Assembly (NCBI RefSeq): GCF_019393635.1
Contig: NC_057862.1
Coordinates: 679,256,814 to 679,320,813 of the forward strand
Source: Dromiciops gliroides
Taxonomy: Eukaryota > Chordata > Mammalia > Microbiotheria > Microbiotheriidae
Direction of reading: 5' to 3'
DNA length: 64,000 nucleotides
Shown: positions 1 through 12,100 of the stretch, piece by piece
Layout: every line of letters begins with the position of its first letter
Position numbering within the stretch: position 1 is the stretch's first letter
Position numbers and translations under genes: made by a program
Notes under the pieces: generated by a model
Databases searched by the model: none
The model's input: the letters and a program-made list of their open reading frames with translations, nothing else
Told to the model about the DNA's origin: nothing

Positions 1-111
1 AAGCACACATCCATTCTCTCTTAGGTTTTTAAGCTTACCTTTTTTTGGTCTGACCATAATAATGCAAAGATAGGGCTATAAAAACCCCAAATCACAATTA
101 ATTCCTTATAC

Positions 112-292
112 TATTATATCTATCTATCTGTCTATCATCTATCTCTCACTATCATATCTATCTATATCTATCATCTCTACCTATCATATCTCTCTATCAT
201 CTATCTCTCTATCATATCTATCTAATCTATCATCTATCTATCTCTATCTATCTATCTATCCATCTATCTCTAACTATCCATCCATCCATAGA
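112..292. repeat. (ATCT)n microsatellite
   Basis: About 180 bp of imperfect TATC/ATCT tetranucleotide repeats with scattered interruptions. Open frames over it are repeat artefacts. Confidence 0.9.
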
Positions 293-884
293 GTATACGT
301 GTGTATATTTTTTTGTTCTGGATGTTGCTGCCAATCTGCTGAAGCCCACAGACCCCTTCTCAGGATGATGTTTCAAAATACACAAACTACAAAGGATGAA
401 AAGGAAACCAATTAGAGTGAGGTAGTTTTTACATGTGTATATATACATACATGCATATTTTATTTTCTGCATGTATTCACACCTATAAGTTCACAGACCC
501 CAGACTAAGAACTCTCTTTTAGGATAAAGCAGAACTCCCATTTTCAACAGTTTATTCATTAACATGTTCCAATGAATTACACAACCAGACAACCACAAAC
601 ATATCCAGACATTCAGCAGATATGCTGAAATGAAAACCTTATCATGCCAGGCAGCTCCACTGTGTAACTCTAGGCAAGTTGTCCAATTCCTCTGAGCCTC
701 CATTTCCTTTTTTTGTACAATGAGGATGTGTGAACTAGGCTATTACTCTGACATTCTATGCTTGACTGGTAATTCAGGGTAGTGGAAAGAGCCCTAAAAT
801 TGGTGTCTAGAGGAATTGGCTTGGTCCCATTTCTTTTACTTAATATCTGTATGACCTTGGAAAAAGAATTTTACCTTTTCCTAA
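293..884. other. unassigned intergenic DNA
   Basis: No coding exon, splice-bounded frame or recognisable repeat stands out here. The short open frames lack family motifs and have no paralogue elsewhere in the window. Confidence 0.5.
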
Positions 885-1030
885 TGAATAAATGAAAGTG
901 CATTTATTAAAGGCTTACTATGTGCCAAGAACTGGTGCTAGGGATACAAATTGTGACAAGTACTAAGTGCTAGGGATACAAATGCAAACTGAGCCCCTGA
1001 CCTCAAGGCACTGACATTCTAATAGGAGTA
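885..1030. repeat. old SINE/LINE-like repeat (THER2/MIR3-type)
   Basis: The segment reads 'catttattaaaggcttactatgtgcc', then an internally duplicated 'tgctagggatacaaa' and 'gcactgacattct'. This matches the common mammalian 'increasing age / tumour-like table' repeat class seen again near 2325, 25855 and 63035. The family name is uncertain. Confidence 0.45.
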
Positions 1031-1514
1031 GACAAACCATATAGAAGAGTGGTGCCACAGAAAATAATTTGCTTTGGAAGTGACAAGAATGGTAAGTGAA
1101 AACATAAGAGAGTTGATTGACTCACCCTTTCTAATAGCAATGGTGGTCTTGATCAGGTTCTGTAACTGGAATGTGGGGGAGGGGAGCAGAGGGTGTGCAT
1201 TCAGCTAAGGTATTGGCTGGGGAGTAAAGTGAGGCACAGCTGGGGCTGACCTAGATTTAGTGGGCCAGGAGAGACATTATTTAATCATAACAGAGAGGAA
1301 TCAGAATGAGAGTTCTAGAACTGAAAGGTTCAAGCCCTCCAGGGCATGGTCTTTGGTGCCATCTTGGTGGCAAGATGGCAAGAGAGGGGAAACATGACCG
1401 AGGAGTTAAATGAGGGTTGGACCCAAACCTTTAAAATCTCTGTCCATCTTGGAATTCTATGATTCTAGGTTTGTTCACCCATACAAATGCACAATTCACA
1501 GCTGGCAAGGGAGG

Positions 1515-1770
1515 GAAAAAACAAAAAGCACTTGTTAAGCACCTACTATGTGCTAGGCATAGTGCTAAGTACTTTACAAATATTATCTTATTTGTTCCTC
1601 ACAACACCACAGTGAGGAAGGTGTTATTATCACCCCCATTTTACAGATTGGGAAGCTGAGGTAGAGGTTAAGTGACCTATCCATGGTTCCAGATCTAGTA
1701 AGAATCTGAGGTTGGATTTGAACTCAGGTATTCCCGTCTCCAGAACCAGTGCTCTATCCACTGTACCATC
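1515..1770 (-). repeat. MIR/THER1-type SINE
   Basis: Antisense MIR signature in order: the tail 'cacctactatgtgctaggca', then 'cccattttacagattgggaag', 'gaggttaagtgac' and 'ttgaactcaggta'. It ends at a younger SINE inserted at 1771. Confidence 0.75.
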
Positions 1771-1919
1771 TTTTTTTTTTTGCAGGGCAATGGGGGTTAA
1801 GTGACTTGCCCAGGGTCACACAGCTAGTAAGTGTCAAGTGTCAGAGGCCACATTTGAACTCAGGTCCTCCTGAACCTAGGACCAGTGCTTTATCCATTGT
1901 GCCACCTAGCTGCCCCCCC
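1771..1919 (-). repeat. marsupial tRNA-derived SINE (WSINE/MAR1-like), tail subtype II
   Basis: Poly-T start, then 'gcagggcaatgggggttaag', 'cagggtcacacagctagtaa' and a 'gccacctagctgcccc' end. The flanking 13-bp sequence CACTGTACCATCT occurs on both sides (about 1759-1771 and 1920-1932), a clear target-site duplication. The insertion lies in the older MIR copy. Confidence 0.9.
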
Positions 1920-2324
1920 CCACTGTACCATCTAATTGAGTCTAAGCAGGAGGAGACTGCAAAGAAGTTCGGATTTGAAGATTCAATGTGAATGGTATGA
2001 AAACTCCTCCCTGAGAAAACTCCATCTCCCTACATCCTTTTACACATAATGTACTCCCCTGGTGGGAAGTTCTGTCTTATTGACTTTGTGGTGGGTTTCC
2101 CCTTCCTATAGTTTAACCTATACCCCTAATTCCTAGATAGGGGAGCTTCCAAACGACTTCCTGCAATTCTTGCAACTGGTTAAGAGAGTGACTTTTGCAG
2201 ATAACATCCATGTGGGGTCCTTGCTGATATCTGATGTCTAATTTGCTTCCTGTGGTTACTTGCTTGTTAGACTAATATGAGATTATTCCTTTAAAGTCCT
2301 GTTTTCATGATTCATCATCAAATA

Positions 2325-2450
2325 GTCCATCAAGAAACACTTACAAACTGTCTACTCTGTACCAGGCACCATGCTAGATTATGGACATAGAGAGACAAAA
2401 AAATGAGTCCCTGCTTTCAGGGAGTTTGCATTCTCTCAGGAGAAACCACA
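2325..2450. repeat. old interspersed repeat (THER2/MIR3-type)
   Basis: 'aagaaacacttacaaactgt', 'gtaccaggcaccatgctaga' and 'cctgctttcagggagtttgc' resemble the segments at 885, 25855 and 63035. The family assignment is tentative. Confidence 0.45.
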
Positions 2451-2662
2451 CGCACACACACATGCATGCACACACAACTACAAAATAAAAGCCAAGTAAA
2501 TACAAAGCAATCTGAGAGGGGGTGGAAGCGCCTGCAAGATGGGTTGAACCATAACAGACAAACCTCCGCTAGGAGATGATGTTTGAGGGGAGCTTTGAAG
2601 CATCTAAGGGGGAGGGGGAGGAGCAAGTGCATGCCAGGCTGGCGGGCTGTTTGCTTTCATTC

Positions 2663-2824
2663 TTTTTTTTTTTTTTTTTTTTTTTTTTAGTGAGGCAATT
2701 GGGATTAAGTGACTTGCCCAGGGTCACACAGCTAGTAAGTGTTATGTGTCTGAGGCCAGATTTGAACTCAGATACTCCTGACTTCAGGGCCGGTGCTCTA
2801 TCCACTGCGCCACCTAGCTGCCCC
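2663..2824 (-). repeat. marsupial tRNA-derived SINE, tail subtype I
   Basis: A 26-bp poly-T tract is followed by 'agtgaggcaattgggattaa' and ends at 'gccacctagctgcccc'. 'cattctt' flanks both ends. It lies about 60 bp past the stop codon of gene A, so if transcription continues it is part of that gene's 3' untranslated region. Confidence 0.9.
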
Positions 2825-2882
2825 GCCTTCATTCTTGAAGAGGTCCAATCCTTCAGGTGGCTGCTTGGAGAATCAGAAAAAT

Positions 2883-3060
2883 TCAACTTCTGTGTCCGAA
2901 TATGCTATCACAGAGCTCAGATGACTCACAGTTCCACTTACAGATGAACTTTAAGGTAGAATTACAATTTAAATCATTCCATGATTTGCGATCTTTCTTT
3001 GAGAAATGGACACAATCTTCATTGTCATTGCGGTTGTTTGGCTCCCCTGGTATCCAAAAC
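2883..3060 (-). CDS. Gene A exon 6 (end of lectin domain, stop)
   Basis: The acceptor reads ctta-tag/GTTTTGG on the minus strand, and TGA occupies 2883-2885. It encodes FWIPGEPNN, then DNEDC, SWNDLNC with an NST sequon, FICKW and a C-terminal NCESSELC stretch. The extra cysteines Cys219 and Cys225 lie beyond the usual lectin-domain pair and are shared with gene B. EPN and WND are both present. Confidence 0.88.
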
Positions 3061-3144
3061 CTATAAGGGGAGGAAGGGAAAGGGGAGAAAAATACAGAGA
3101 GACAGAGAGACAGAGCGATATAGACAGAAGGACAGGGAGACGGG

Positions 3145-3221
<77 letters not shown>

Positions 3222-6200
3222 AGATTTCTTGCTGTATACCAAGACTTAATAGAAAAGTTCTTCCTCTGTGTCTGGGTTTAGCAGCCTCATGGCCTGGCCT
3301 CAGATGTAACCCCAGTATGGCTTCTCCAAAGGGCTCTGAATGCCTAACCCACAGCCAAGGCCTGGGAAGTCAGGCAGCACAGGAGACCTCCAGGGACATT
3401 CTACCTCCAGTTCTCTAAATTCTTCCTGAGGAACCCTAAGTGGCCCGATGTTCCCCACCTTCCCCTGTCCCTTTCCAGGACCCTTAAAAGCACTTGAAGA
3501 ATCCCATCTATTATTTTCGCCTCATGGTTCCTCAAAGCCACACACCAAGAGAGGTTCCCACATGTGTGCATGTAGACAGAACCCACATGTCCACAGAGCG
3601 CACACATACACAGTAGCAGGGGATAGATAGAATTCCCTTCCCTGGAGAAAGCTCCCAGAGTTTCCCAAGGGCTATTGGCAGATGGAAAGCCCAGGGAGAC
3701 AGGGTAGGCTGGACTTACTCTTTAGTCTTGGCATCATCAAACAAGGTCCCATCTGTCCAGTGAAATGTCATGTGATCTTTTCTTCTGCTGAGGCCATTCC
3801 AGAACCTGATACCATTAGCTTTTTTATAAAGAAATTCCTAGAGATTGAGAAGAGAGTGCTTTTAAGGGGGTCATACATGGATATTTGGGGATGTGTGTGC
3901 ACCCAGCTGTTGATCGTGTACGTATATAAGTAGTCTATGTGTGTGTGTATAATTTTCAAACCCATGTCTGACCAAACCATTTCCTTGATCAATAAACTTC
4001 AATAGTTCTCTCATACCTCTAGCATCGAACATAAACTCTGAAGATTCTAGGTGAATTCTATGAAATCTCCTCCCTAAGGAAACTCACTTGACTTCCCTGG
4101 GACTCAGTTTCCTTATCTGTAAAATGGGGGGGGGGTTAGTCTAGATGGCCTCCGAGGTGCCTTCCAGCCCTAACTCCATGATCCTCTCTTGGGTATTTGA
4201 GCCCTTTACCACCTGACTCCAGGCTACTTTGTCTCAGTCTTATTACATCCTTCATGCATTTTTGGTCCAACTGTTTGGTCTACTGTTCTTCACATATTAC
4301 ACTACAGTTCTTCTCTCTGAACCTTTGCATTGGTTGTCCCCTGCCTGAAAAACCCTTCCTCTTCACTCCTACCCATAGAATCCCTAGTCTCCGTGTGTAC
4401 AAAATATATTTAACACATCTTCCTCTAGCGGCTCCAAACTAAAACCAAGGGGGCGCCTACCTCTTGGGGAATGGCTAAACAAATGGTTGTATGTGGGTGT
4501 AATATGATATTAATGTGTCATAAGAAATTTCACAACGGACAGTTTCAGAGGAAACAGCATTGACTTCTATGATTTGATGCAATGACAAGACCATTAGAGA
4601 GAAAAAGAACTTTGAAAACTTGAGCTCTATGATTGGCATGGCAATAAGCCATGATGCTCACAGGTGTAAAGGGTAATCAATCATGTCATCCACCTCCTGC
4701 CAGAGACATTATAGACTTTTTTTTTTTTGGTGAGGCAATTGGGGTTAAGTGACTTGCCCAGGGTCACACAGCTAGCAAGTGTTAAGTGTCTGAGGCTGGA
4801 TTTGAACTCAGGTCCTCCTGACTCCAGGGCCGGTGCTCTATCCACTGCACCACCTAGCTGCCCCGACATTATAGACTTAAAATGCAGAATGAGCTCTCTG
4901 AAAGCAGGACTATCTTGCTTTTCCGTTTGCTTTGAACATAGCACCTAGTAAGTGCTTTTTTCCATTCATTCAATATGGTGCCTCCGAGTTTACAGATTGC
5001 TTTTTCCACAACAATCTTGGCAGATAAGTAATGCCCACAGGTACAATTACCCCCATTTTCCAGACAAAGAAATGGAGGCTCAGAGAGGTTGATACAGCTT
5101 AGTTAGAGGGGGCCCCTTTCCTTGGAAGGAAGGGGGAGGAGACATCTAGATGAGTCCAAAAGAAGAGCCTCTGACACCAAAGAGATTCTACCATCCTCTG
5201 TGTTTATTCTTATCTGTCCTAGGGGTGGGTTCTGGGTTCAAGCATCTTCCATGTCCTTTGCCCAGTGAATCACAAAATCAGTGTCAGGGAGTGAAGGGAC
5301 CTGAAGAACCATGTAGGCCAACCCATACCTGGAAGTATATATCCCCTCTACAGGACCCCTGACAGACAAGTGGTCCGCCCGCCTCTTCTCCTCTCTCCTA
5401 GGGCAGCTCATCCCAGTGTGGGGAGGCTCTCATCATCAGGAAGTTTCTACCTTAAGCCTACATCAGTCTCTTTGAAACTTCTCTACAAGGATCTCTTCTC
5501 CCTCTCAAATGCTTGTAGAAAGCCTTGATGTTACCTCGAGTCTCCTCCAGGTTAACTATTCCTTCTTCCTTCAGCACATCCTCGTGTGGCATGCACTCTA
5601 GGTCCCTCACCTTCCCAACCATGCTCTAGGTTATTACCTTCTTAAATGGAGGTACCCAGAATGGAATCCACATGTGGTCTAAGCAGGACAAGGATAGTGT
5701 GGGACGGTATCACCTCCCCAGTACTGGACACTTTGCTTCTATGTGTGCTATCAATAAATCCCATATTTTGATCAATTATGGGTGAAACTATCTCCAACCT
5801 GGAGTTGGGAAGATGAATTCAAATCCTCCCTATTTAGTTGTACTGTTTAGCTGTACTATTTAGCTGACACTATTTAGCTGCATAACCCTGGGCAAGTCCT
5901 TTAACCTCTGTCTGCTTCAGTTCCCTCATCTGTAAGGGGAGAATAACAACACCTACTTCCCAGGGTTGATGTGAGGATAAAATGAGATTGTATATGATTG
6001 CTTTCTAAACCTTACAAATCATAATTGCTATTAATACTAATAAATCGAATGCTTGGTTGGTAGAAAAATGAAGTGCTTTGCTCATGGACACAACTGGCTG
6101 AGATCTCTGCCTCCCACTCTTAGGACCCCTCAAAGTGGCACTGACCTGCTCATCCACAGAGGTCACTGAAGTGAGGTGGGAGCCTTTTGATACACAGATC

Positions 6201-9081
6201 TCCTCAGCCACAGCCCATGGCTTTTCAGTACAGGAAAAGTAATAGAGATTTCCCTTGTAGATGGTGTAAATCTCTGATAGTTGTTGCTTCAGGATTTCTT
6301 GGGAAGAAAGGAGGAGTGAGAATGTGGCAGGAACCAAGCACATTTTGGCCCCAACTTCTGGCCTCAAAAGGTTTGGGAGTAGGGGATTGATCAAAGCTTG
6401 GAGTGTGTGAGCCAGAGCCCAATCAGAGGTCCTGTGACTTCTCCCTGGGCAGAGGGAGTACACTGGGTATCTTAGGAAGCAGGAGCAAACCAACCAGGAT
6501 GAGGGATCGTCATGGAGCCCCCAGAACAGAGATCTGGCAGACCTCCTTCTGGGAGACTGAGTGATGGGAGGACTGGGGTGGGGACTAGAGTTATCATCAA
6601 GGGTGGATGTGTGAGTGACCTCACCGTTTTGGCTGCTCAGGGCTGCAACGGAGACATTGGCTCTCTCAAAGTGAGCTTTCCACATGTGTGCTTCTGAAGT
6701 CATGGCAGCATTTTTCACTTGGAGACCTAGAAACAAAGGCTTAGAAATTAGAGAGAAGCTCCAGCTGTTGGTCTGGAGGGGTTCGATTCAATTCAGCTCT
6801 GATATTGTATGGATCCTATGGCAATATTTCATTTGAGTCTCACAAGGACTGAGGGAGGTAGGGATTACAAGTATCATGATACCCATTGTACAGATGAGGA
6901 TACTGAGGTTAAATGGTTTGCCCAGAGACGCACTGCTAAAAAGCATCAGAGACAGATAGGATCTGAACCCAGCTCCTCCCACTTCTAGGCTAATGCTCTT
7001 TCCACTGTTCTAGGAACTGTGGTTAGGTTTTGGTAATGCCCACTTGGCACCAGTGTATACAATGCTCCCTGTGCTCCCTGGTGATCTCTGCTTTGAGCTT
7101 TTGTGCCCAGATAAAAATCATCCTCTTCCTTTAGTGTGGCCTTCTCTGTGGATGACCTCCCCTCTTCCCCCTCCCCCATCCCTGGCTCATTAGCTAGCCT
7201 GGCATCTGGACGGGAGACACACTCTCCCTCATCCAGCCCCTATTCAAGCTCTTCCTATCTCGGAAGTACTTACCCCAGTTTGTGCTGTGTGGACACAGCC
7301 TGGGAGGACTTAGGGTCAGCTCTAGGCTGCCCTGAAACATTTCAGGAGAGCTTCTCTTCTATTCTAGACTAGTGTTTCTTATTGGGGTCAGGACCCCTTT
7401 ATTTTCTTAAAAATTATGGAGGACCCCAAAGAGGTTTTGTTTATGTAGATGTGCTGAGAAATGTTTAACAATTGGCTCCCTGAGGAAAAAAGGTACACAC
7501 AATACACTCTTATTTTAATCCCCCTTATTAACATTTTCATAACCACTTTTTTAAGTCTAGATAAGCAACAAAACAATAAATCAAGCCCCCATTTGTAGTA
7601 TTTGATGATTTCCAAGATATTAATACTCACACTGAAAATTTAACAACTTGCTTTTTTCCAGTCCTAATGAACCGGATCCAGCAGTTTCCTGAATACGTTA
7701 TCAGTATTTCCTATTTTAGAACTTAAAAAATCTTAGCAAATTGTTTTAACCTCACAGACCCCTAAAAGGGTCTCAGGGAATCCCAGACCACACTTTGAGA
7801 ACTGTTGTTCTAGACTGATACAGGGGTAACCAAGGATAATGGTTACCAATACAGCTTCAGAGTCATTAAGTCCTATATTGCAGTCTTACCTCTAACAAAT
7901 ACTAATGCTGTCACCCTGGATGAGTCCCTTACATTTAATTTTGCTTGGCCCCAAGGCAGAGGAGGATCACAGATCTAGAACTGGAATGACCCCAGAGGCC
8001 CCCTCTGAGTATAAGCTTTTGTCTTTGCATCTTCAGTATCTTTACATACTGCCCCTCCCCATATATTTCTTTCTTTTTTTTTTTATTTTTGGTGAGGCAA
8101 TTGGGGTTAAGTGACTTACCCAAGGTCACATAGCCTAGTAAGTGTCAAGTGTCTGAGGTTGATTTGAACTCAGGTCCTCCTGACTCCAGGGCCGTTGATT
8201 TATCCACTGCACCACCTAGCTGCTGCCCCTCCCCACATATTTCAATGCAATTGTTTTTGGTAATCCTATGTATTTCATTTTCTACATCTAAAATATTCTT
8301 TAAAAATATTATTCATCTTTAATATTCTTTAAAAAATTTGCATCCCCAAATCTTTCCTTCCCTCCTACCCATCTCCCACCCACTGAGAAGGCAAGCATTA
8401 TGGTATCAATTATACATGTGAAATCATGCAAACCCTAACTCCATATTGCAAAAATGGCAAAAAAAAAATGAGAAAAGTAGATTTTAATTTGCACTGGAGT
8501 TCATCAGTTCTCTCTCTGGAGGTTGATAGCATTTGTTCACGATGAACAAAAAAAGATTATTCTGAGAAAGGGGCCATAGACTTCACCAGACTATCCAACG
8601 GGTCTAGAACACACAAGAAGGTCGAGAACCCTTGGTTTAGTCTCTAGACTCTTTTCCCTCTTGGGGTTTGCTCTGATATTTTCTCCCCATCTAATCCAAG
8701 AAGGAGACTTAGAGCCCTGTATAGGGGATGGTAAGAATGGGGACACTTACACAGATAAACCACAGCTATCAGGGAAGCAACCAGGGCCAGCAGCAAGAGT
8801 GCCAGGATGGCATGAATGATCCTTGGTCTCCTGTTGGCTGGACGAAGGAAAGAGAGGAAAGAAGCCTTAATAAGGCCTCGGGAGAATGTCTTTGAAGGAC
8901 CATGGGGGTTGTGAGGCTCGTAAGGGATGTAAAGTGCTTTGCAAGCATTCAAGTTTCATATAAATGCCAGTTATTTCCATGATTATTGTTAGCTTCCAGT
9001 CTGCTCAAACATTGTTTTTAGAGCAGTATAGGGGTGTGGTAATAAATGTTTAACAACCAAGGTCTGGTTTTTTTTTTTTTG

Positions 9082-9124
<43 letters not shown>

Positions 9125-12100
9125 TATATACACACTTTTAAGTTTGATATGCATTATTCAGACTTTCTTAAGTCTAGCCCATCAACAAGCTATCAATTAA
9201 GCCCTGATTTGTGTGAGGCATAAATACTCACACAATGACTTTTTTTTTTTGGTGAGACAATTGGGGTTAAATGACTTGCCCAGGGTCACACAATGACTTT
9301 TTAATAGTCATTTCAGAAGGGGTTAGAGCTGGCTCCAGCACAGCCTTGGGAAGAGCCTAGCTAGCTTGCATAGGATCATAGATTCAGGCTCTATCCTTAG
9401 AGGTCACAGGGACCAGCCCTTCCTTTACAGATAAGAAAAATGAGCCCCAGAAAAGGGTAATAATTTTCCTGAGGTCACACAGGTGATGACCAAGAAAGGA
9501 GGTGTTTGAGAAGGTGTTTCCTTCATATTCAGTGTCCTCTCCATTCCAGCATAATCTTTCTTTCTTTTTTTTTTTTTTTTGCAAGGCAATTGGGGTTAAG
9601 TGACTTGACCAGGGTCACACAGATAGTAAGTGTCAAGTGTCTGAGACCGGATTTGAACTCAGGTCCTCCTGACTTCAGGGCCAGTGCTCTATCCACTGTG
9701 CTACCTAGCTGCCCTAGCATAATCTTTCTAATACAGACCTGAGATTGAGGCCCTGGACCTTCCAAAGGTGTTAAGTTTTCTATTTATATTTGTAGCCTCC
9801 TTATTTACATGTGGGGAAATAAAGTCACATTAAAGACATCTGGTCATGTCCTTGCTCTGCTCCAAATTTTCAGGAGCCACCTGTTGCTTCCTTGGTCAAG
9901 ACTTCCTGACATTAATTGCTCTTCCCAGACTCTATACCATGTCATCTCTCCTTCACATTCTCTCCACCTCAGGTCCCCAGCTCTGAAAGCTAGCCAACTT
10001 TTGCTGTATCTCCAGAGCCAAGGCCTCCAGACACTTCCAGAACTTGCTTCCCCCTTACACCCTCCCAATGTCTCTCTCTGTCTCTGTCTCTCTCCTCTTT
10101 CTTTTTCTGTTTCACACTGTTTTTCTCCCCCTCTCTTGGCCTTTTCCCCTTCTCTTCCTCTGTTTCTCTCATTTTCTGCTTCTGTCTTTCTCCTCTTGCC
10201 CCTCTTCTCATCTTTCCTTCTCTGCTTCTGCCTCTGCCTCTCTCTGTCTCTATCCCTGTCTCTCTGTGTCTCTCTATCTCTCTGCTTCATTCTCTGTCTC
10301 TCTTCTGTCTCTCTTCTTCTCTCTTGGTTCTCTCCCCTTCTCTTCCTCTCAGTTTTATTTTCTGTTTCTTTCTCTCTCCTCTTTCCCCTCTTCCCATTTT
10401 TCCTTGTCACTCTCTGTCTCTGTCCTATCTTTCTATGTCCTTTCCACTCTCTCATGACATGAAGTGTTATGGGTCATGGACAAAGTTTTTATCCATCTGT
10501 CCACCGACACACTCACCCACAACTTCAGAGGCTTGGCATCTGCCAGAGAAGGGAAGGGTAGACATAAAATAGATGAGTCAGTGGATTTCCAGACCCCATC
10601 CTGTTCAGCTCTAGCAAGAACTCCTTTGTAGCCTTAAGGCAGAGAGGCAAGCCCATGCTAGAATCATCAGCCTAGTGGTACCTTCCCCAGGAGAAAGCAG
10701 ATGGGATGGGATCATGTGGAGAGCCTCAAGGCAAGGCAAGCACCCAGCTCCCTAGATGGTCCTGGGCAAGTCACCCAGGCCTCTGAAATCCCTCCTCAAT
10801 TTCAGTCTATGATCACACCACCTCCTTTCAATAAAAGGAGGTAAAAAGAGGTAAATTAAGGAAAAGAGGTAAATTAAAGCTAGTGGCCAGAGGTCAGGCT
10901 CTAGGGTCAGATGACCCAGGTTACATTTTTATCTCAAATGCTGTCTACCTGCGTGGACTTGGGCGAATCTCCATGGCCCAGTTCCCTTACCTGTCTGATT
11001 AGATGGCCTTCAAAAATCTTTCTAGCTCTCCACCAATAGTCAGGAAACCTCTGTTAGGAGCAGAGCAGCTTGGTGATGCCTCTCTTGGCTGATCACTAGA
11101 CTCCAGGACCAAGTCCAAGGCCCAAGTGAAGGTAAAAGCCAAAGGATATCCAGTCTCTTGCTTCTTTCCCCCAAGGGGCAATTCTAGAACTGCCAGGGTC
11201 TGGTTCCCTTAGCAGCTCATAAAGACTATCTATTCATCCATCCATCCATCCATCCATCCATCCATCCATCCATCCATCCATCCATCCATCCATCCATCCA
11301 TCCATCCATCCATCCATCCATTCATCCATCCATCCATCTACTCTCTCCTTCTCACTTACCACCAACATTAGAGGTCTGACCAAGATTGTAGGAGTGGTGG
11401 GATAGACCTGAAGAAAGAAAGAGAATAAACCAGTCAGGGGATTCACTGATCCAAGACTCTTGCTTCAAGCAAGAAACTCCTTCTAGCCTCCATTCATGCC
11501 CTCCTCCCAACGATCCTCCTTTTTATAAAACTCAAATTTTGAAAGGTTTGGGTTTTTTCCAATTTATAACAGAGATTTTCAGGGTATATTTTATTCACAA
11601 GGAAGCAACATCTATGATAATTGATAATGGTAAGTCATAGCAACAATAGTAGCAGCAATATTGATAACAATAATAGAGGGACTGGCAAACTGATCAGTTT
11701 CCTCACCCGTCCAAAACGGAGGTTGTTATTGTACACAGTATGGCCAACATTGAGTGTTGATCTACTGTGATGGACTAGATTCTTCTCACCAATGCAATGG
11801 TACAGAAGAGCTCCAGGGAACTCAGGATAGAAGAGGATCTCCAAATCCAGGGAAAAAAAAGAACTGTGGAGTAGATGCTGAATGAACCATACTATTTCTT
11901 TTGTTTTTGGTGCTGTTGTTTTTCTATTTTGAGGTTTTTCGTCATTGCCCTGATTTTTCTCTTATAACACGACTAATGCAGAAATATGTTTAATGTTATT
12001 ATGTATATATGTATATATATATGTATATATGTATTATATATGTGTGTATATATATATATATGTATAAAACCTATATCAGATTACCTGCTGTCGAGGGGAG

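Noticed and set aside
112-292. possible CRISPR-like array
   Set aside because: The period is four bases with no spacers; it is a simple tetranucleotide repeat in eukaryotic DNA.
2569-2947. 105- and 123-codon frames crossing 2664-2824
   Set aside because: Both are mostly translated SINE; the same peptide pattern recurs wherever this SINE is open.
2883-3242. 119-codon minus-strand frame taken as one coding piece
   Set aside because: Only the part from 3060 downward is lectin exon; the rest is (GA)n read as Ser-Leu beyond the splice acceptor.
3001-3837. calling the genes CD209, CLEC17A or asialoglycoprotein receptor
   Set aside because: The order [27 protein letters not shown] and the tail and neck lack the hallmarks of those families; langerin/CLEC4F fits better. 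No gene symbol was given because one-to-one orthology cannot be decided here.
9809-10462. 217-codon and 203-codon open frames on opposite strands
   Set aside because: They run through the polypyrimidine tract; Ser/Leu- and Arg/Glu-rich translations follow from base composition.
11359-11407. 49-bp exon-like segment on the minus strand with a tttcttcag acceptor and ggtggtaagt donor in gene A intron 1
   Set aside because: Its length would break the reading phase between exon 1 and exon 2, which join correctly without it, and no counterpart exists in genes B or C. It is probably a chance splice-site pair next to the (CCAT)n repeat.
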